Shown here: in pieces, positions 22,959-32,837 of the stretch
How positions within the stretch are numbered: position 1 is the stretch's first letter
Layout of the letters: every line of letters starts with the position of its first letter
Source: Buchananella hordeovulneris
GTDB lineage: Bacteria; Actinomycetota; Actinomycetes; Actinomycetales; Actinomycetaceae
Assembly: GCA_030529545.1 (NCBI GenBank)
Contig: JAUMWR010000001.1
Location: forward strand, 1-47,276
Length of the DNA stretch: 47,276 nt
Direction: 5' to 3'
Translations under genes and position numbers: made by a program
Notes under the pieces: model-generated
Databases searched by the model: none
Told to the model about the DNA's origin: nothing
The model's input: only the letters and a program-made list of their open reading frames with translations

Positions 22959-25900
22959 ATGGATGCAAAGACGCGTACCGGTTTCTCAGCTGTTGCCTTT
23001 GTAGCGGCAGCGTCAGTTTCGTTAGGAGCGCTCACGCCTGCGGTGGCGTTTGCGGGCTCCGCTACCAACTACCACGTTGACTGTTCTGCTACTGCGGCAG
23101 GCACCGGCACCGCCGAGGCCCCGCTGAACAGTGTGGCTGCGGTGAACGCCCTTACTCTGCAGCCCGGTGACAAGCTGGCCTTTAGGCGTGGCGTCACCTG
23201 CACCGGCGCAGTTGACGTGCGGGCCCAAGGCACCGCCGCAGCGCCGATTCTCATCACGGACTACGGCACTGGTCCCGGCCGGGCCGTAGTCAACGCCGGG
23301 GGGCAGCCGAAGGCCTTCCAGCTGACCAACTCCAAGCACGTCACCATAGAGAACCTGGAACTGCAGGCCCCAGGTGATAACCGGAGCATGCGACGGGGCC
23401 TGTCGATCGTTGGCACCGACGCCGGCGAACTGCCTGGCATTACCGCCCGCAACCTCTACATCACCAACGTGGGTGGTTACATGCCATCCGCCACGAACGA
23501 TGCTCCCCACGCCTTCGTCGGCAAGGGCCCCAACGCAGCCGGTGGCATCATCGTGGAGACGCTGGGCAGCACCACCCCCACCTTCTTCACCGACCTCGTG
23601 CTGGCGGGTAACCGCATTCATAACGTGCAACGGCAGGGCATCTACTTCTGGTCCAACTGGTGCCGTCGTCCCGAGCTACGCCGCTGGGGCAACCTGTGTC
23701 ACGCGGCCTTCACCCCCAACCGCAACGTCCTGGTCACCGGTAACCACCTGACCGAGATCGGCGGCGACGGCATCGTGCTCCACAACATCGTTGGTGGCGT
23801 GGCGGAGCACAACCGCCTCGACGGCTTCAACAAGGGCGTGCGCGCCTACAACGCCGGTATCTGGATGGCCAACGCGGAGAACATTGTGCTGCAGTACAAC
23901 CACGTTTCCGGTGGTGTGGGCAACACGTTGGACTCCAACGCCTTCGATGTAGACCACGCCTCTAACAACGTGGTGGTGCGCTACAACTTGTCGCACGACA
24001 ACGAGGGTGGCTTCCTGCTGGTCTGCCCCGACCCCCGCCAGAACGGGTACGGCGGTCTGAACAACTTTGCTGTTCACGACAACGTCTCCATCAACGACCA
24101 GGCACGTACTTTCATGCACGGCTGTGGCGGTTCCGTTGAGGGCGGCATCATCGCCAACAATACCTTCTACTACGGTCGGAACATCCCTGCGACCACAGTC
24201 TGGTCCGACGCGAACGGCGTTCGCCCCAACGTGACCATCAAGAACAACATCTTCTTCGCTGAGCAGGGCGCCAACGTCACCTTCAACAAGCCGGGCGACG
24301 GACTGGTCATCGACAACAACCACTTCACCAACATCACCGCCCCGAACGGCGCTACTAACAACGTGAATGGCACCGTGGCATTCTCGGGCAACGCTGGTTC
24401 GCTGGACCCCTACGCCTACCAGCTCGCCACCGCCCCCACCGGCAAATCTCTTGCCTGGGACTACATGGCCTGGGCGGGCAAGCTGCGCGACTACGCTGGC
24501 CGCCCCTACATCCCGGCCGGTGCCGAGCTCGGGGCGTTCCAGCTGCCGGCCGCTTCCGCGCTGATTCCGGCGGTAGACCCGGGCAACGCCCCGACTTGCA
24601 ACGTCACGCTGACCCCTAAGGGTGAGCCGCTCAACCTGACCACGGGCGACACCATCAACGCGGTCTTCGACGCCGCGACCACCTGCCACCGTCAGGTAGA
24701 CGCCGCTGTTGGAGTGGTTGGTGCCATTGGTGTGTCCCAGGGTGAGGCAGCGGCCCAGATTCCGGCCGGGGGCACCGTTGAAGTCACCGTCCCGCTGACC
24801 GTGGACGCCCTAGTACACGACGGCACCTACGCGCTCAAGGCCGTCGTCATCGCGGGGCAGACCCCAGCGGCGGTTGCCGACGTCAACCTGACAGTGGCGC
24901 GGAACAACCCGGCTGGTGGCTGGGAGCAGCCCTTCACCGACGTGGCTGCGGACGCGATCCCGGAGAACTGGACCCGCACCGGTGCTCCCGCGCCGGGTGT
25001 GGTGGACGGGGAGAACAAGTTCCTGAAGCTGGCTCGCCCCGCAAATGCTAACCCCACCCTGACCAGCGTCGTATTGCCGCTCCAGGCAACCCCGAAGATC
25101 GTCAGCTTCACCATCGTTGCCAAACAGCGCACCGCCTCCTTCGGCATCCACCTGCTCAAGGAGAACAACGAGCAGGCTGTCTTTCTCTCCCTCAACGGCT
25201 CTGGCAACTTGTCCTACACCAACAACGGAAACTGGGTTAACAGCAACGAGCCTTACGCCGCTGACCAGCCCACTCGCATCAGCATCGTGATGCCGGGCGA
25301 TGGCACCTACAAGTGGTACGTCAATGGCGTGGAGAAGTTCAGCCAGGTCATGAAGGACCGCGCCGCCGCCAAGCTGCGCCTGCAGATTCCAACTAACGTC
25401 ACTGCAGCGAGCGAGTTCCTTATTGACGACCTGTCCGTGGACAAGCCGAGCGCGTGGGCACTGCCATACGACATCACCCCGCAGCCTCTGGCCGACGAGG
25501 TTGCGCAGTTCGCCGTGACCCACCTGGCTCCACATAAGGCAGAGACCGGTCATAGCGCCGTCGTGGTCGCCACCGGTGGCATGCCGGGCGAGGACCTCGA
25601 CGTCACCCTGACCAACGGTGAGACCGTGCTGCGCGCCAAGGGCCGGGTGGACGCTGACGGCAACGTGCGCGTCCCCGTCCTGATCCCGGCCAGCTCTCCG
25701 TCCGGTGCTTACATCGCCAAGGTGAAGCCGGGCACCGGCGCTGAGCAGACCCTGCCCAAGCCGGTCATGGTGGAGACCGTCGAAGTGCCGCCGACCGCAG
25801 TTACCCCGCAGGCCCCGCGCTTCGAGGACCCGTCCGACCTCACCGCTGAGGGCGACAAGATCGTCATCCCGACCGTCCCGGGCGTGATCTACAAGATCGG

Positions 25901-27230
25901 CGACCAGGTGGTCTCCGGCGAGGTCACCGACATCACCCGTGGTGCCCCCACCGTGGTGAAGGCGGAGGCCGCCGAGGGCTACGTCCTTGCAGTCGGTGCC
26001 ACCAAGGAGTGGAGCCACCTCTACCAGACGCTGCCCGTCGCAGTGACCCCCACCGCTCCGACCTTTGTGGACCCGGACGGCACTGCTACTGGGGACAAGA
26101 TTGTCATCCCGACCGTCACCGGCGTGGTCTACAAGATCGACGGCAAGGTCGTTGCCGGCGAGGTCACTGCAGTAAAACGTGGCGTGGCGACCGTCGTCAC
26201 CGCTGAGGCGGCTGACGGCTACGTTCTGGCCACTGGAGCCGTGAACTCTTGGCAGCACACCTTCGCTGCGCTGCCAACCCCGCAGCCGACGCTGGAGCCG
26301 ACGCAGCAACCGACCGAGCCCAAGGCCACTCGCCTGGCTGGTAGCGACCGCATCGATACCGCTTTGGAGATCTGGAAGGCCAGCCCCTCCGAGTCCCGCA
26401 CCGTGGTTATCGCCACCTCCGGTAGCTACGCCGACAGCCTGGCCGCTGTGCCGCTGGCTGCCGAGCTGGACGCCCCGATGCTGCTGACCGCTCCGCTGCG
26501 CCTGGATAGCAAGGTCGTCGACGCAATCCGCGAGGGTGGCGTGAAGAAGGCCTACCTGGTGGGTGGCACCCGCTCCGTCGGCAAGAAGATCGACCGCCAG
26601 CTCAAGGACCTGGGCGTGGAGATCGTGCGCGTGGCCGGCAAGAACCGCTTCGCCACCGCCGAGCTCGTCGCCGACGAGACCGACAAGGTCCGTAAGGCCA
26701 AGGGCGAGAACACCGCCTCGGTGTTCCTGGTCGACGGCACCAACTTCAGCGACGCCCTCTCCGCTGCTCCCATCGCGGCGCAGCGTAACGGAGTCATCCT
26801 ACTCACCAACGGCTCCAAGGCGCCGATGGAGACCCTGAAGTACCTGAACCGTGCTGGCAACGCTCCGGTCGTAGCTGTGGGTGGCAAGGCCAAGACCGCT
26901 GCTGAGGCCGTAGTCGGCCACGGTCGCGAGTTGGTCTCCGTCGCCGGTGCCGACCGCTACGACACCTCCGCCAAGGTGGTCAACAAGTACGCCAGCGAGG
27001 CCACCGTGGTTGGCGTGGCCTCCGGTGAAGGCTTCGCCGATGCCCTAACCGGTGCCACTATGCTGGCCCGCAACAACGGCGCCCTGCTGCTCAGCACCTC
27101 CAAGGCTATCCCGGCCAGCGTGCTCAACCAGCTCAAGGGCATGGACAAGGTCGCCAACGTCTACGTCTTTGGTGGGCAGGTAGTGCTCTCCGATGCCGTC
27201 CTCAACGGCGCCCTGCACGCTGTGAAGTAA
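22959..27230 (+). CDS. Large secreted right-handed beta-helix protein with CWB2 anchor repeats
   Basis: A 1423-residue exoprotein. The signal peptide ends near ALTPAVAFA (about residue 30). Residues about 30-530 are a parallel beta-helix (pectate-lyase-like, repeated NNVVVRYN/NIVLQYNHV turns). Then come an Ig-like segment (about 545-650), a concanavalin-like/LamG-like domain (about 655-830) and another beta-sandwich (about 845-945). Two copies follow (about 948-1024 and 1026-1104) of a 76-residue module marked by GDKIVIPTV.GV.YKI and TVV.AEAA.GYVLA. Three CWB2 units end the protein, from RLAGSDRIDTALEI onward. The start is the leaderless ATG at 22959. The beta-helix suggests binding or cleavage of a polysaccharide, but no catalytic residues can be assigned. 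Confidence 0.85.
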   Translation: MDAKTRTGFSAVAFVAAASVSLGALTPAVAFAGSATNYHVDCSATAAGTGTAEAPLNSVAAVNALTLQPGDKLAFRRGVTCTGAVDVRAQGTAAAPILITDYGTGPGRAVVNAGGQPKAFQLTNSKHVTIENLELQAPGDNRSMRRGLSIVGTDAGELPGITARNLYITNVGGYMPSATNDAPHAFVGKGPNAAGGIIVETLGSTTPTFFTDLVLAGNRIHNVQRQGIYFWSNWCRRPELRRWGNLCHAAFTPNRNVLVTGNHLTEIGGDGIVLHNIVGGVAEHNRLDGFNKGVRAYNAGIWMANAENIVLQYNHVSGGVGNTLDSNAFDVDHASNNVVVRYNLSHDNEGGFLLVCPDPRQNGYGGLNNFAVHDNVSINDQARTFMHGCGGSVEGGIIANNTFYYGRNIPATTVWSDANGVRPNVTIKNNIFFAEQGANVTFNKPGDGLVIDNNHFTNITAPNGATNNVNGTVAFSGNAGSLDPYAYQLATAPTGKSLAWDYMAWAGKLRDYAGRPYIPAGAELGAFQLPAASALIPAVDPGNAPTCNVTLTPKGEPLNLTTGDTINAVFDAATTCHRQVDAAVGVVGAIGVSQGEAAAQIPAGGTVEVTVPLTVDALVHDGTYALKAVVIAGQTPAAVADVNLTVARNNPAGGWEQPFTDVAADAIPENWTRTGAPAPGVVDGENKFLKLARPANANPTLTSVVLPLQATPKIVSFTIVAKQRTASFGIHLLKENNEQAVFLSLNGSGNLSYTNNGNWVNSNEPYAADQPTRISIVMPGDGTYKWYVNGVEKFSQVMKDRAAAKLRLQIPTNVTAASEFLIDDLSVDKPSAWALPYDITPQPLADEVAQFAVTHLAPHKAETGHSAVVVATGGMPGEDLDVTLTNGETVLRAKGRVDADGNVRVPVLIPASSPSGAYIAKVKPGTGAEQTLPKPVMVETVEVPPTAVTPQAPRFEDPSDLTAEGDKIVIPTVPGVIYKIGDQVVSGEVTDITRGAPTVVKAEAAEGYVLAVGATKEWSHLYQTLPVAVTPTAPTFVDPDGTATGDKIVIPTVTGVVYKIDGKVVAGEVTAVKRGVATVVTAEAADGYVLATGAVNSWQHTFAALPTPQPTLEPTQQPTEPKATRLAGSDRIDTALEIWKASPSESRTVVIATSGSYADSLAAVPLAAELDAPMLLTAPLRLDSKVVDAIREGGVKKAYLVGGTRSVGKKIDRQLKDLGVEIVRVAGKNRFATAELVADETDKVRKAKGENTASVFLVDGTNFSDALSAAPIAAQRNGVILLTNGSKAPMETLKYLNRAGNAPVVAVGGKAKTAAEAVVGHGRELVSVAGADRYDTSAKVVNKYASEATVVGVASGEGFADALTGATMLARNNGALLLSTSKAIPASVLNQLKGMDKVANVYVFGGQVVLSDAVLNGALHAVK

Positions 27231-27249
27231 GCAGCTGACCGGAGCCCAA

Positions 27250-27287
27250 AACTGGGGGCCCACCGCGTTCGCGGTGGGCCCCCAGTT
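27250..27287 (+). terminator. Terminator after the beta-helix gene
   Basis: Two perfectly complementary 18-base arms (AACTGGGGGCCCACCGCG and complement) separated by two bases; the top opens as a GTTCG-type loop. It lies 19 bases past the stop and can also serve the convergent LytR_C gene. Confidence 0.9.
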
Positions 27288-27382
27288 GCTCAGCTACAAA
27301 GCGAAACGAGCTAAAAGGCGGCCGTGAGCGAATCGGTCCGGCGGGAACGTCGTCCACCCAAACGACCTAAAGAAGACGCGCG

Positions 27383-28093
27383 CTACTGGCCGCCCTGCTC
27401 CACCGGGGGCTGCTGCTCGTTCTCGGGCATACTCCCCTCCTCAGACGGGGCAGCGGACGGCACAATATCCGTCAAAACGCGGATGGGCGGCAAAGAAGTC
27501 GCGCTCAACTGCTCAAAGGGCACGCAGCCGCGGACGCCCTGCAGCGGGGCCGGAGAGGCGTCGGGCGCCGGAGGAGTAACCTCCTTCATCGATGTGATCT
27601 TGGAACCAAGCACTATCTCCACAGTCGCGCCCGGGCGGGAATCCACGTTGATGATCGGATCGTTGAAGAGCTGCGCCACCGTGTAAGCAGCGGCCACTCC
27701 CTCCAAGCCAGACTGAACCAGCACCGTCGAGTCGTACGAGTCCTCGATGTAGTTGCCGTACTGGCCAATCTTGAAACCCCGTTCCTGCAGATTCGCAGAG
27801 ACCAGCGTCGCCAAACCCGTTAGCGGAGAGCCGTTATAAACGTTGACCGTGATGCTCTCAAAGGCAAGCGGAACCGCGTCTTTGGGCGGGCACGGTACCA
27901 CCGCACCCTCATAAGAGTCTGCTTCACCGGAGAAACCGGACTCGAACGGGCCCTGCAAAGCGCCAGTAGCCACCAGATAGCCGCCAATCCCAATCAGCGA
28001 CATCGCAGAAAGCAACCCGCCGTAAATCAGGGTCTGGCGACGTTGCAAGGCGCGCTTGCGCTGCTGGCGCGGCGTCAATGGGATGTCGGTCAT
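27383..28093 (-). CDS. Membrane-anchored LytR_C-domain protein
   Basis: A 236-residue protein with a basic cytosolic N-terminus (PRQQRKRALQRRQ), a membrane helix at about 22-44 (LIYGGLLSAMSLIGIGGYLVATG), and an external LytR_C-type domain whose core reads ITVNVYNGSPLTGLATLVSANLQERGFKIG, then VDSRPGATVEIVLG. It ends in a Pro/Glu-rich tail. In full-length LytR-CpsA-Psr proteins this domain follows the phosphotransferase; here it stands alone, as is common in actinobacteria. The ATG at 28093 is chosen; a longer frame to 28141 lacks support. It lies between two wall-bound exoproteins, suggesting a cell-envelope role. Confidence 0.8.
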   Translation of the reverse strand: MTDIPLTPRQQRKRALQRRQTLIYGGLLSAMSLIGIGGYLVATGALQGPFESGFSGEADSYEGAVVPCPPKDAVPLAFESITVNVYNGSPLTGLATLVSANLQERGFKIGQYGNYIEDSYDSTVLVQSGLEGVAAAYTVAQLFNDPIINVDSRPGATVEIVLGSKITSMKEVTPPAPDASPAPLQGVRGCVPFEQLSATSLPPIRVLTDIVPSAAPSEEGSMPENEQQPPVEQGGQ

Positions 28094-28213
28094 AAGCCAA
28101 ACCTTAACCCTTCTGCGGCGTACGTGGACGGCGAGTGCCAATTGCTTGAAGGAGGGGAAACCCGTAGGCTCGCATCTATTCGTGGCAAAGACGCCTAGAA
28201 GTAAAGGATTCCG

Positions 28214-31200
28214 ATGAGCTTCAGCAATTTCCCCGGCTGGCGATCGTTGGCGCTGAGTGCGGCCGCAGCAGTTTTAGTGGCGCCGCTCCTGGCCCCGGTA
28301 GCCATCGCCGCCCCCGACGAGGACGCCAACACCCCATCACTCCCAGCTACGGTCCCAGGGGTTACTCCCATCCCTGCCGGGCAGCTAAAGGCTTTCGACG
28401 CCAAGGAGCGTGGCTCTGGCGCCCCGGTGGACCCCAAAGCAGCCTCTAACAAGCAGGTCCTGGCCCGCGGTGGCCAGGGGGGGTTCCGGTGTTACCGCAT
28501 TCCCGCGCTGGCCACCAACAATGACGGTGAGATCGTTGCCCAGTGGGACGGCCGCCCGAACAACTGCGGTGACTCCCCTGAACCCAACTCCATCGTTCAG
28601 AAGATCTCCGCTGACAATGGTGTCACCTTCGGTGAGCAGACCGTTGCCGCAGCCGGCCAGCCACGTGCACCCAAACACGGCTACTCTGACCCGTCCTTGA
28701 TCGTGGACCGGCGCAACGGACACATGTACTCCTTCTTCGTGAAGTCTTACGACCAGGGCATTTGGGGTTCCCAGCTGGGGACGGACCCCGCCAACCGCAA
28801 CGTGCTGCACGCCGTCTACATCAAGTCCGTGGACGGCGGACTTACCTGGCAGGACCCTGTGTTCGTCACCCCGCAGATCACCGAGGGGCACGAGACCGAA
28901 TGGAAGGGACGCTTCGCCACCTCAGGTAACGGTATCCAGCTCCTGCACGGCCCCCACGCTGGCCGGTTGCTGCAGCCCTATTCTGTGTGGAACAAGAACG
29001 GCCAGAAGCACGCCGTTACGCTCTACTCCGACGACCAGGGTGCCACGTGGAAGCGCGGTGAGCCGCTGGGCGAGAACTTCGATGAGAACAAGCTGGTGGA
29101 GCTATCCGACGGCTCGGTGATGATCAACTCTCGCCAGACGACCCGCCATGGCGACCGGTACGTGGCTATCTCTCGCGATGGTGGACACACCTGGGGCGAG
29201 TACTACCGCGACCCGCAGCTTGTGGACCCGGGCAACAATGCCTCGATTATCCGTGCCTACCCGAACGCCGAACCGACCGACCCCAAGGCTAAGGTGTTGC
29301 TGTTCTCCAACAGCGCCAACGCCTCCGGCCGCACCAACGGCACCATCAAGATGTCCTGCGACGACGGTGAAACATGGACCACCGCCAAGCAGTTCAAGGA
29401 CGGCGCCATGTCCTACTCTGTCATGAGTGTGCTGGGTGACGGCAACATCGGCATCCTCTACGAGGCGGAGAACAACGACATCACCTTCGCCCGCTTCAAC
29501 ATGGACTGGCTGGGCGGCACCTGCGCTAAGGCCACCACCGCCGCTGAGGCCATCACCGTGCACCGTGGCGAAACCGTTCAGGTTCCCGTCACCATCACCA
29601 ACCCCGGCCCCACCGCAGTGACCAGCGGAGTCGTAACCATCACCGGCCCGGGCGGCTGGACCTTCGGCACCGTCAACATCGCCAACCTGGCCGTTGGCGA
29701 GTCCACCAACGTGAACGTGCCAGCCACCCCTTACCGCTTCGCTAACGCTGGCGCAGTGACAGCGCAGCTCCAATTCACTGTGGAGGGCTCGACCGCCACC
29801 AAGCCGGTCAACTTCAACGTCGTGCTGCGCGAGGGCGAGTTCCCGGTGCAGCCCGTGGGGCCCGGCACTGCGCGCATCGTTTCCAGCTCCACTGCACAGA
29901 ACGCTGCTAACGGCGCAGACAAGGCGATCGATGGGCGGCCAGACACCACCTGGCACACTAAGTGGTCCGCTCCGGTACCGCCGATGCCCCACCAGATCAC
30001 CATCGACTTCGGTGAGGTACGCGAGGCCGCTCACCTGAGCGTGCTGCCGCGCCAGGACGACTCCGCCAACGGACAGATCAAGGACTACGAGGTCTGGGCC
30101 GGCGAGACCCAGGATGGCATGACCAAGGTGGAGGAGGGCACCTGGGACACCTCGAAGGGCGCCCGCATTGTGCCCCTGAACGGAGCCAACGTGCGCTTCG
30201 TGAAGATCGTCTCCAAGCAGAGCTACGGGGACCAGGCGAACAAGTGGACCTCGATCGCGGAGGTCAGCCTGTACACGCCCAGCGACACGCCCGTGGCGCA
30301 CTTGAGCGTGGTGGACAACGGCCTGCACTCGGTGGTCAAGGCCGCCAACGACGACCAAAACACCTTCTCCGTGGGTGACAAGCTGCGCTGGTCCTTCACC
30401 GTGACCAACACGTCCGGACGGGCCGTTACCGCCTTCCCGCGTTCCGGTAACTTCGCCAACTTCGCCCCGCCCACGGCCCCCAACTGCCGTTACGCGGGCT
30501 TGGCCGCGAATGGGTCGTTCACCTGCTCCACCACCGCCGCGAACATGCCGTTCCACACGTTGACCGAAGAGGACATGCTGCGCGGCTACTTCGAGTCCGC
30601 GACGTCCTGGGACGCCACTGCGGAGCGAGAGGGGACCACGGTGCTGTCCACCACGGTCCCGACCGGCAAGCGCGTGCTACTACGTCCGTTCAACGCGACT
30701 CTGGACACCACCAAGTTCGCGCCCAAGACGAGTTACACGGTGGGAGAAGAGGTTGTGGTTCCGATCCGAGTCAAGGGGCAGGAACTGCGCGCAAACCGCT
30801 ACAACATCCAGGCCGTTAACGGCGGCGGCCTGACCACCTTCACCGGCACCTACGCCGCCGGTAGCGGCACCGACCGCTGCGGCTGGAATAACGTGCACGG
30901 CGAGGACGGCTACACCTGCTACCCCAAGTACACGGTCACCGCAGAGGACTTGGCTGCCGGTTTCGTCACCTTCGACACCCAGTGGAAGGTGCGCCGCACT
31001 GGGCAGGCCGGTATCAACGCCGAGTTCACCGTGCCGGTCCGGATCGAGCTGCCGGGTGCCCCGGCTCCGACTCCGACCCCGACGGTGACTGCCCCGGCTC
31101 CGACTCCGACCCCGACGGTGACTGCCCCGGCCGAGCCGGTCGTGGTAACGCCGCAGGCTCCGGTCTTCTCCGACCCGGATGGCACGGGCACGGGTGACTC

Positions 31201-32284
31201 CATCACCATCCCGACCGTGACCGGCGTCGTTTACAAGATCGACGGGGCCCCTGTGACGGGTGTTATCACCAACGTTAAGCGTGGCTCTGCCACTGTGGTC
31301 ACCGCTGAGGCCGCCGCTGGCTACAAGTTCGCCGAGGGGGCTACGGCAAGTTGGAGCCACACCTTTGCTGCATTGCCCTCCGATGGCGATACCCCGACTG
31401 TTAACCGCATCTTCGGCGCGGACCGCGTCAAGACTTCGGTGCAGGTTCTGGCAGAGGGCGACTTCGGTTCGGTGGCAGTACTCGCTTCTGGCAAGGGCTA
31501 TGCGGACGCTCTCGCCGCCGGGGCGCTTGCGAGCGCGGTGGACGGCCCGGTGGTTCTCACCATGGGCGGTTCGCTGGAACCGGAGGTGCTCAACGGCCTT
31601 ACCGCTGCCCAGATCCGCAAGGTCTACATCGCCGGTGGTACGTCCTCCGTGTCTCGGGAGATTGAGAGGGACTTGCAGAAGGCTGGCTTTGAGGTGGAAC
31701 GCCTGGGTGGCGCTAACCGCTTCGAGACCGCTCTGTTCCTGTCCCAGGAAGCCGGCGAGCACGCTGAGCTCTCCCGCGTCTTCGTGGTCGATGGCCTGAA
31801 CTTCCCCGATGGTCTGGCCGCTGGCTCCGTGGCCCGGTACGCCGAAGCCGGGATCGTTCTCTCTAACGGATCCTCCCTAGAGGCGAGCACGAAGGTGTTC
31901 CTGGACCGTTCCGGTTTGAAGGTGGTAGCCGTTGGTCACAACGCGGCGGCTGCCGTTCGCAAGGCAGGTGTCTCCACCAGTGCTGACTTCGAGTTTGTGG
32001 CTGGTGAAGACCGCTACGCAACCGCAGCCAGCCTGGCGGCTCGCTATGCAGCGCAGGCGGACTACGTGGTGCTGGTCTCCGGTGCTGGCTACGCCGACGC
32101 TCTGCCCGGTGCGGCCCTGGCGGCCAACGGTGCGGGCGTATTGCTGCTGACCGCTCCGGGCAGCCTGCCCGCAGCCGCAGCGCAGTTCCTCACCACGGCT
32201 AAGCCCTCTGCTGTAACGATCCTGGGTGGCACCGGGGTTGTTGGCGGTGGCGTGGAGGCCGAGGTCAAGCGACTGCTCGGCTAA
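28214..32284 (+). CDS. nanH: Secreted multidomain sialidase (GH33) with CWB2 anchor repeats
   Basis: A 1356-residue exo-alpha-sialidase. The signal peptide is residues 1-33. The GH33 propeller (about 80-435) has FRCYRIP with the triad arginine (Arg95) and several Asp boxes: SADNGVTF, SVDGGLTW, SDDQGATW, SRDGGHTW and SCDDGETW. Then come a NEW3-like Ig domain (about 450-540), an F5/8C-type carbohydrate-binding module (about 555-690), two beta-sandwiches, a PTPTPTVTAPA linker, one 76-residue module shared with the beta-helix protein, and three CWB2 units. It releases terminal sialic acid from host glycans. Related Actinomyces sialidases are usually sortase-anchored, whereas this one seems bound through CWB2. 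The ATG at 28214 follows AAAGGA. Confidence 0.92.
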   Translation: MSFSNFPGWRSLALSAAAAVLVAPLLAPVAIAAPDEDANTPSLPATVPGVTPIPAGQLKAFDAKERGSGAPVDPKAASNKQVLARGGQGGFRCYRIPALATNNDGEIVAQWDGRPNNCGDSPEPNSIVQKISADNGVTFGEQTVAAAGQPRAPKHGYSDPSLIVDRRNGHMYSFFVKSYDQGIWGSQLGTDPANRNVLHAVYIKSVDGGLTWQDPVFVTPQITEGHETEWKGRFATSGNGIQLLHGPHAGRLLQPYSVWNKNGQKHAVTLYSDDQGATWKRGEPLGENFDENKLVELSDGSVMINSRQTTRHGDRYVAISRDGGHTWGEYYRDPQLVDPGNNASIIRAYPNAEPTDPKAKVLLFSNSANASGRTNGTIKMSCDDGETWTTAKQFKDGAMSYSVMSVLGDGNIGILYEAENNDITFARFNMDWLGGTCAKATTAAEAITVHRGETVQVPVTITNPGPTAVTSGVVTITGPGGWTFGTVNIANLAVGESTNVNVPATPYRFANAGAVTAQLQFTVEGSTATKPVNFNVVLREGEFPVQPVGPGTARIVSSSTAQNAANGADKAIDGRPDTTWHTKWSAPVPPMPHQITIDFGEVREAAHLSVLPRQDDSANGQIKDYEVWAGETQDGMTKVEEGTWDTSKGARIVPLNGANVRFVKIVSKQSYGDQANKWTSIAEVSLYTPSDTPVAHLSVVDNGLHSVVKAANDDQNTFSVGDKLRWSFTVTNTSGRAVTAFPRSGNFANFAPPTAPNCRYAGLAANGSFTCSTTAANMPFHTLTEEDMLRGYFESATSWDATAEREGTTVLSTTVPTGKRVLLRPFNATLDTTKFAPKTSYTVGEEVVVPIRVKGQELRANRYNIQAVNGGGLTTFTGTYAAGSGTDRCGWNNVHGEDGYTCYPKYTVTAEDLAAGFVTFDTQWKVRRTGQAGINAEFTVPVRIELPGAPAPTPTPTVTAPAPTPTPTVTAPAEPVVVTPQAPVFSDPDGTGTGDSITIPTVTGVVYKIDGAPVTGVITNVKRGSATVVTAEAAAGYKFAEGATASWSHTFAALPSDGDTPTVNRIFGADRVKTSVQVLAEGDFGSVAVLASGKGYADALAAGALASAVDGPVVLTMGGSLEPEVLNGLTAAQIRKVYIAGGTSSVSREIERDLQKAGFEVERLGGANRFETALFLSQEAGEHAELSRVFVVDGLNFPDGLAAGSVARYAEAGIVLSNGSSLEASTKVFLDRSGLKVVAVGHNAAAAVRKAGVSTSADFEFVAGEDRYATAASLAARYAAQADYVVLVSGAGYADALPGAALAANGAGVLLLTAPGSLPAAAAQFLTTAKPSAVTILGGTGVVGGGVEAEVKRLLG
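31061..31126 (+). repeat. 33-bp tandem duplication in the sialidase linker
   Basis: Two identical 33-base units (beginning CCGGCTCCGACTCCGA) encode the repeated linker peptide PAPTPTPTVTA. Because it is in frame and perfect, unit number may vary between strains. Confidence 0.85.
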
Positions 32285-32299
32285 CCCGAATCCCCGCGC

Positions 32300-32335
32300 G
32301 GTGCCCCGCTACCTGCCCGCAGGTAGCGGGGCACC
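32300..32335 (+). terminator. Terminator after the sialidase gene
   Basis: A perfect 15-bp stem (GGTGCCCCGCTACCT and complement) with loop GCCCGC, 15 bases past the stop. Confidence 0.85.
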
Positions 32336-32503
32336 GCCGTCTGTGCGGCGAGTGGGAGCGCTGGGGGAGGAGAACGCAGGGCGGCGCGGCGCCAGGGAAG
32401 CGCAGTGCCAGGTAGGAGTGCTGACGGTGGGTGGGGGCTGTGCGGGCCCGGGCGCTTCCGGCGGGTCGGCGTGTCCTCGCTACAGCACCCGGGTTTGTTG
32501 GCC

Positions 32504-32834
32504 TGGGGTGAATCTGTTGGCGTTGGGTGAGTTTGTTGGTCTGGGGGAGTCCCCCGAGGCCAATTGTTTTACCCAACGCCAACAAACGTGGCCCTGGCCC
32601 CTAGGAGGTGAGGGCAGTTGTCGGGAATTCGGGGGCGTGCCGAACGTCGCCCCCTGGTCCTTAGGAGGCGAGTTTGTTGCGGGGAAGGCGGGACAGGCGT
32701 GGCGGGGGAGTGGGTCGCTGCCCGGCAGCAGGTCAGGGCGGGACAGTTATGGCGCCTGCGGCAGCGGGCTTCCTGATGCCGGACGTGCACGGATACGAGT
32801 TTGGCCCGGTCTTTTCAGACCGGGCCAAACCATG
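32504..32834 (-). repeat. tRNA-Ser-linked hairpin element, copy B
   Basis: Read on the minus strand, it starts with the tRNA terminator (14-bp stem at 32799-32830, same sequence as copy A), then CGTATCCGTGCAC, GCCATAACTG and CCCGCCCTGACCTGCTGC. It then carries about 110 extra bases absent from copy A, and finally the nested hairpin. The outer arms are TGTTGGCGTTGGGT (32515-32528) and its perfect complement (32571-32584). Relative to copy A the stem has changed on both sides (TGGTG/CACCA to TGGCG/CGCCA). It fills most of the 550-base gap after the sialidase gene; no gene is supported there. Confidence 0.85.
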
Positions 32835-32837
32835 CGG

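Noticed and set aside
32504-32834. T-box or other riboswitch downstream of tRNA-Ser
   Set aside because: No T-box sequence or specifier loop; the element lies behind tRNA genes, not before an amino-acid or synthetase gene.
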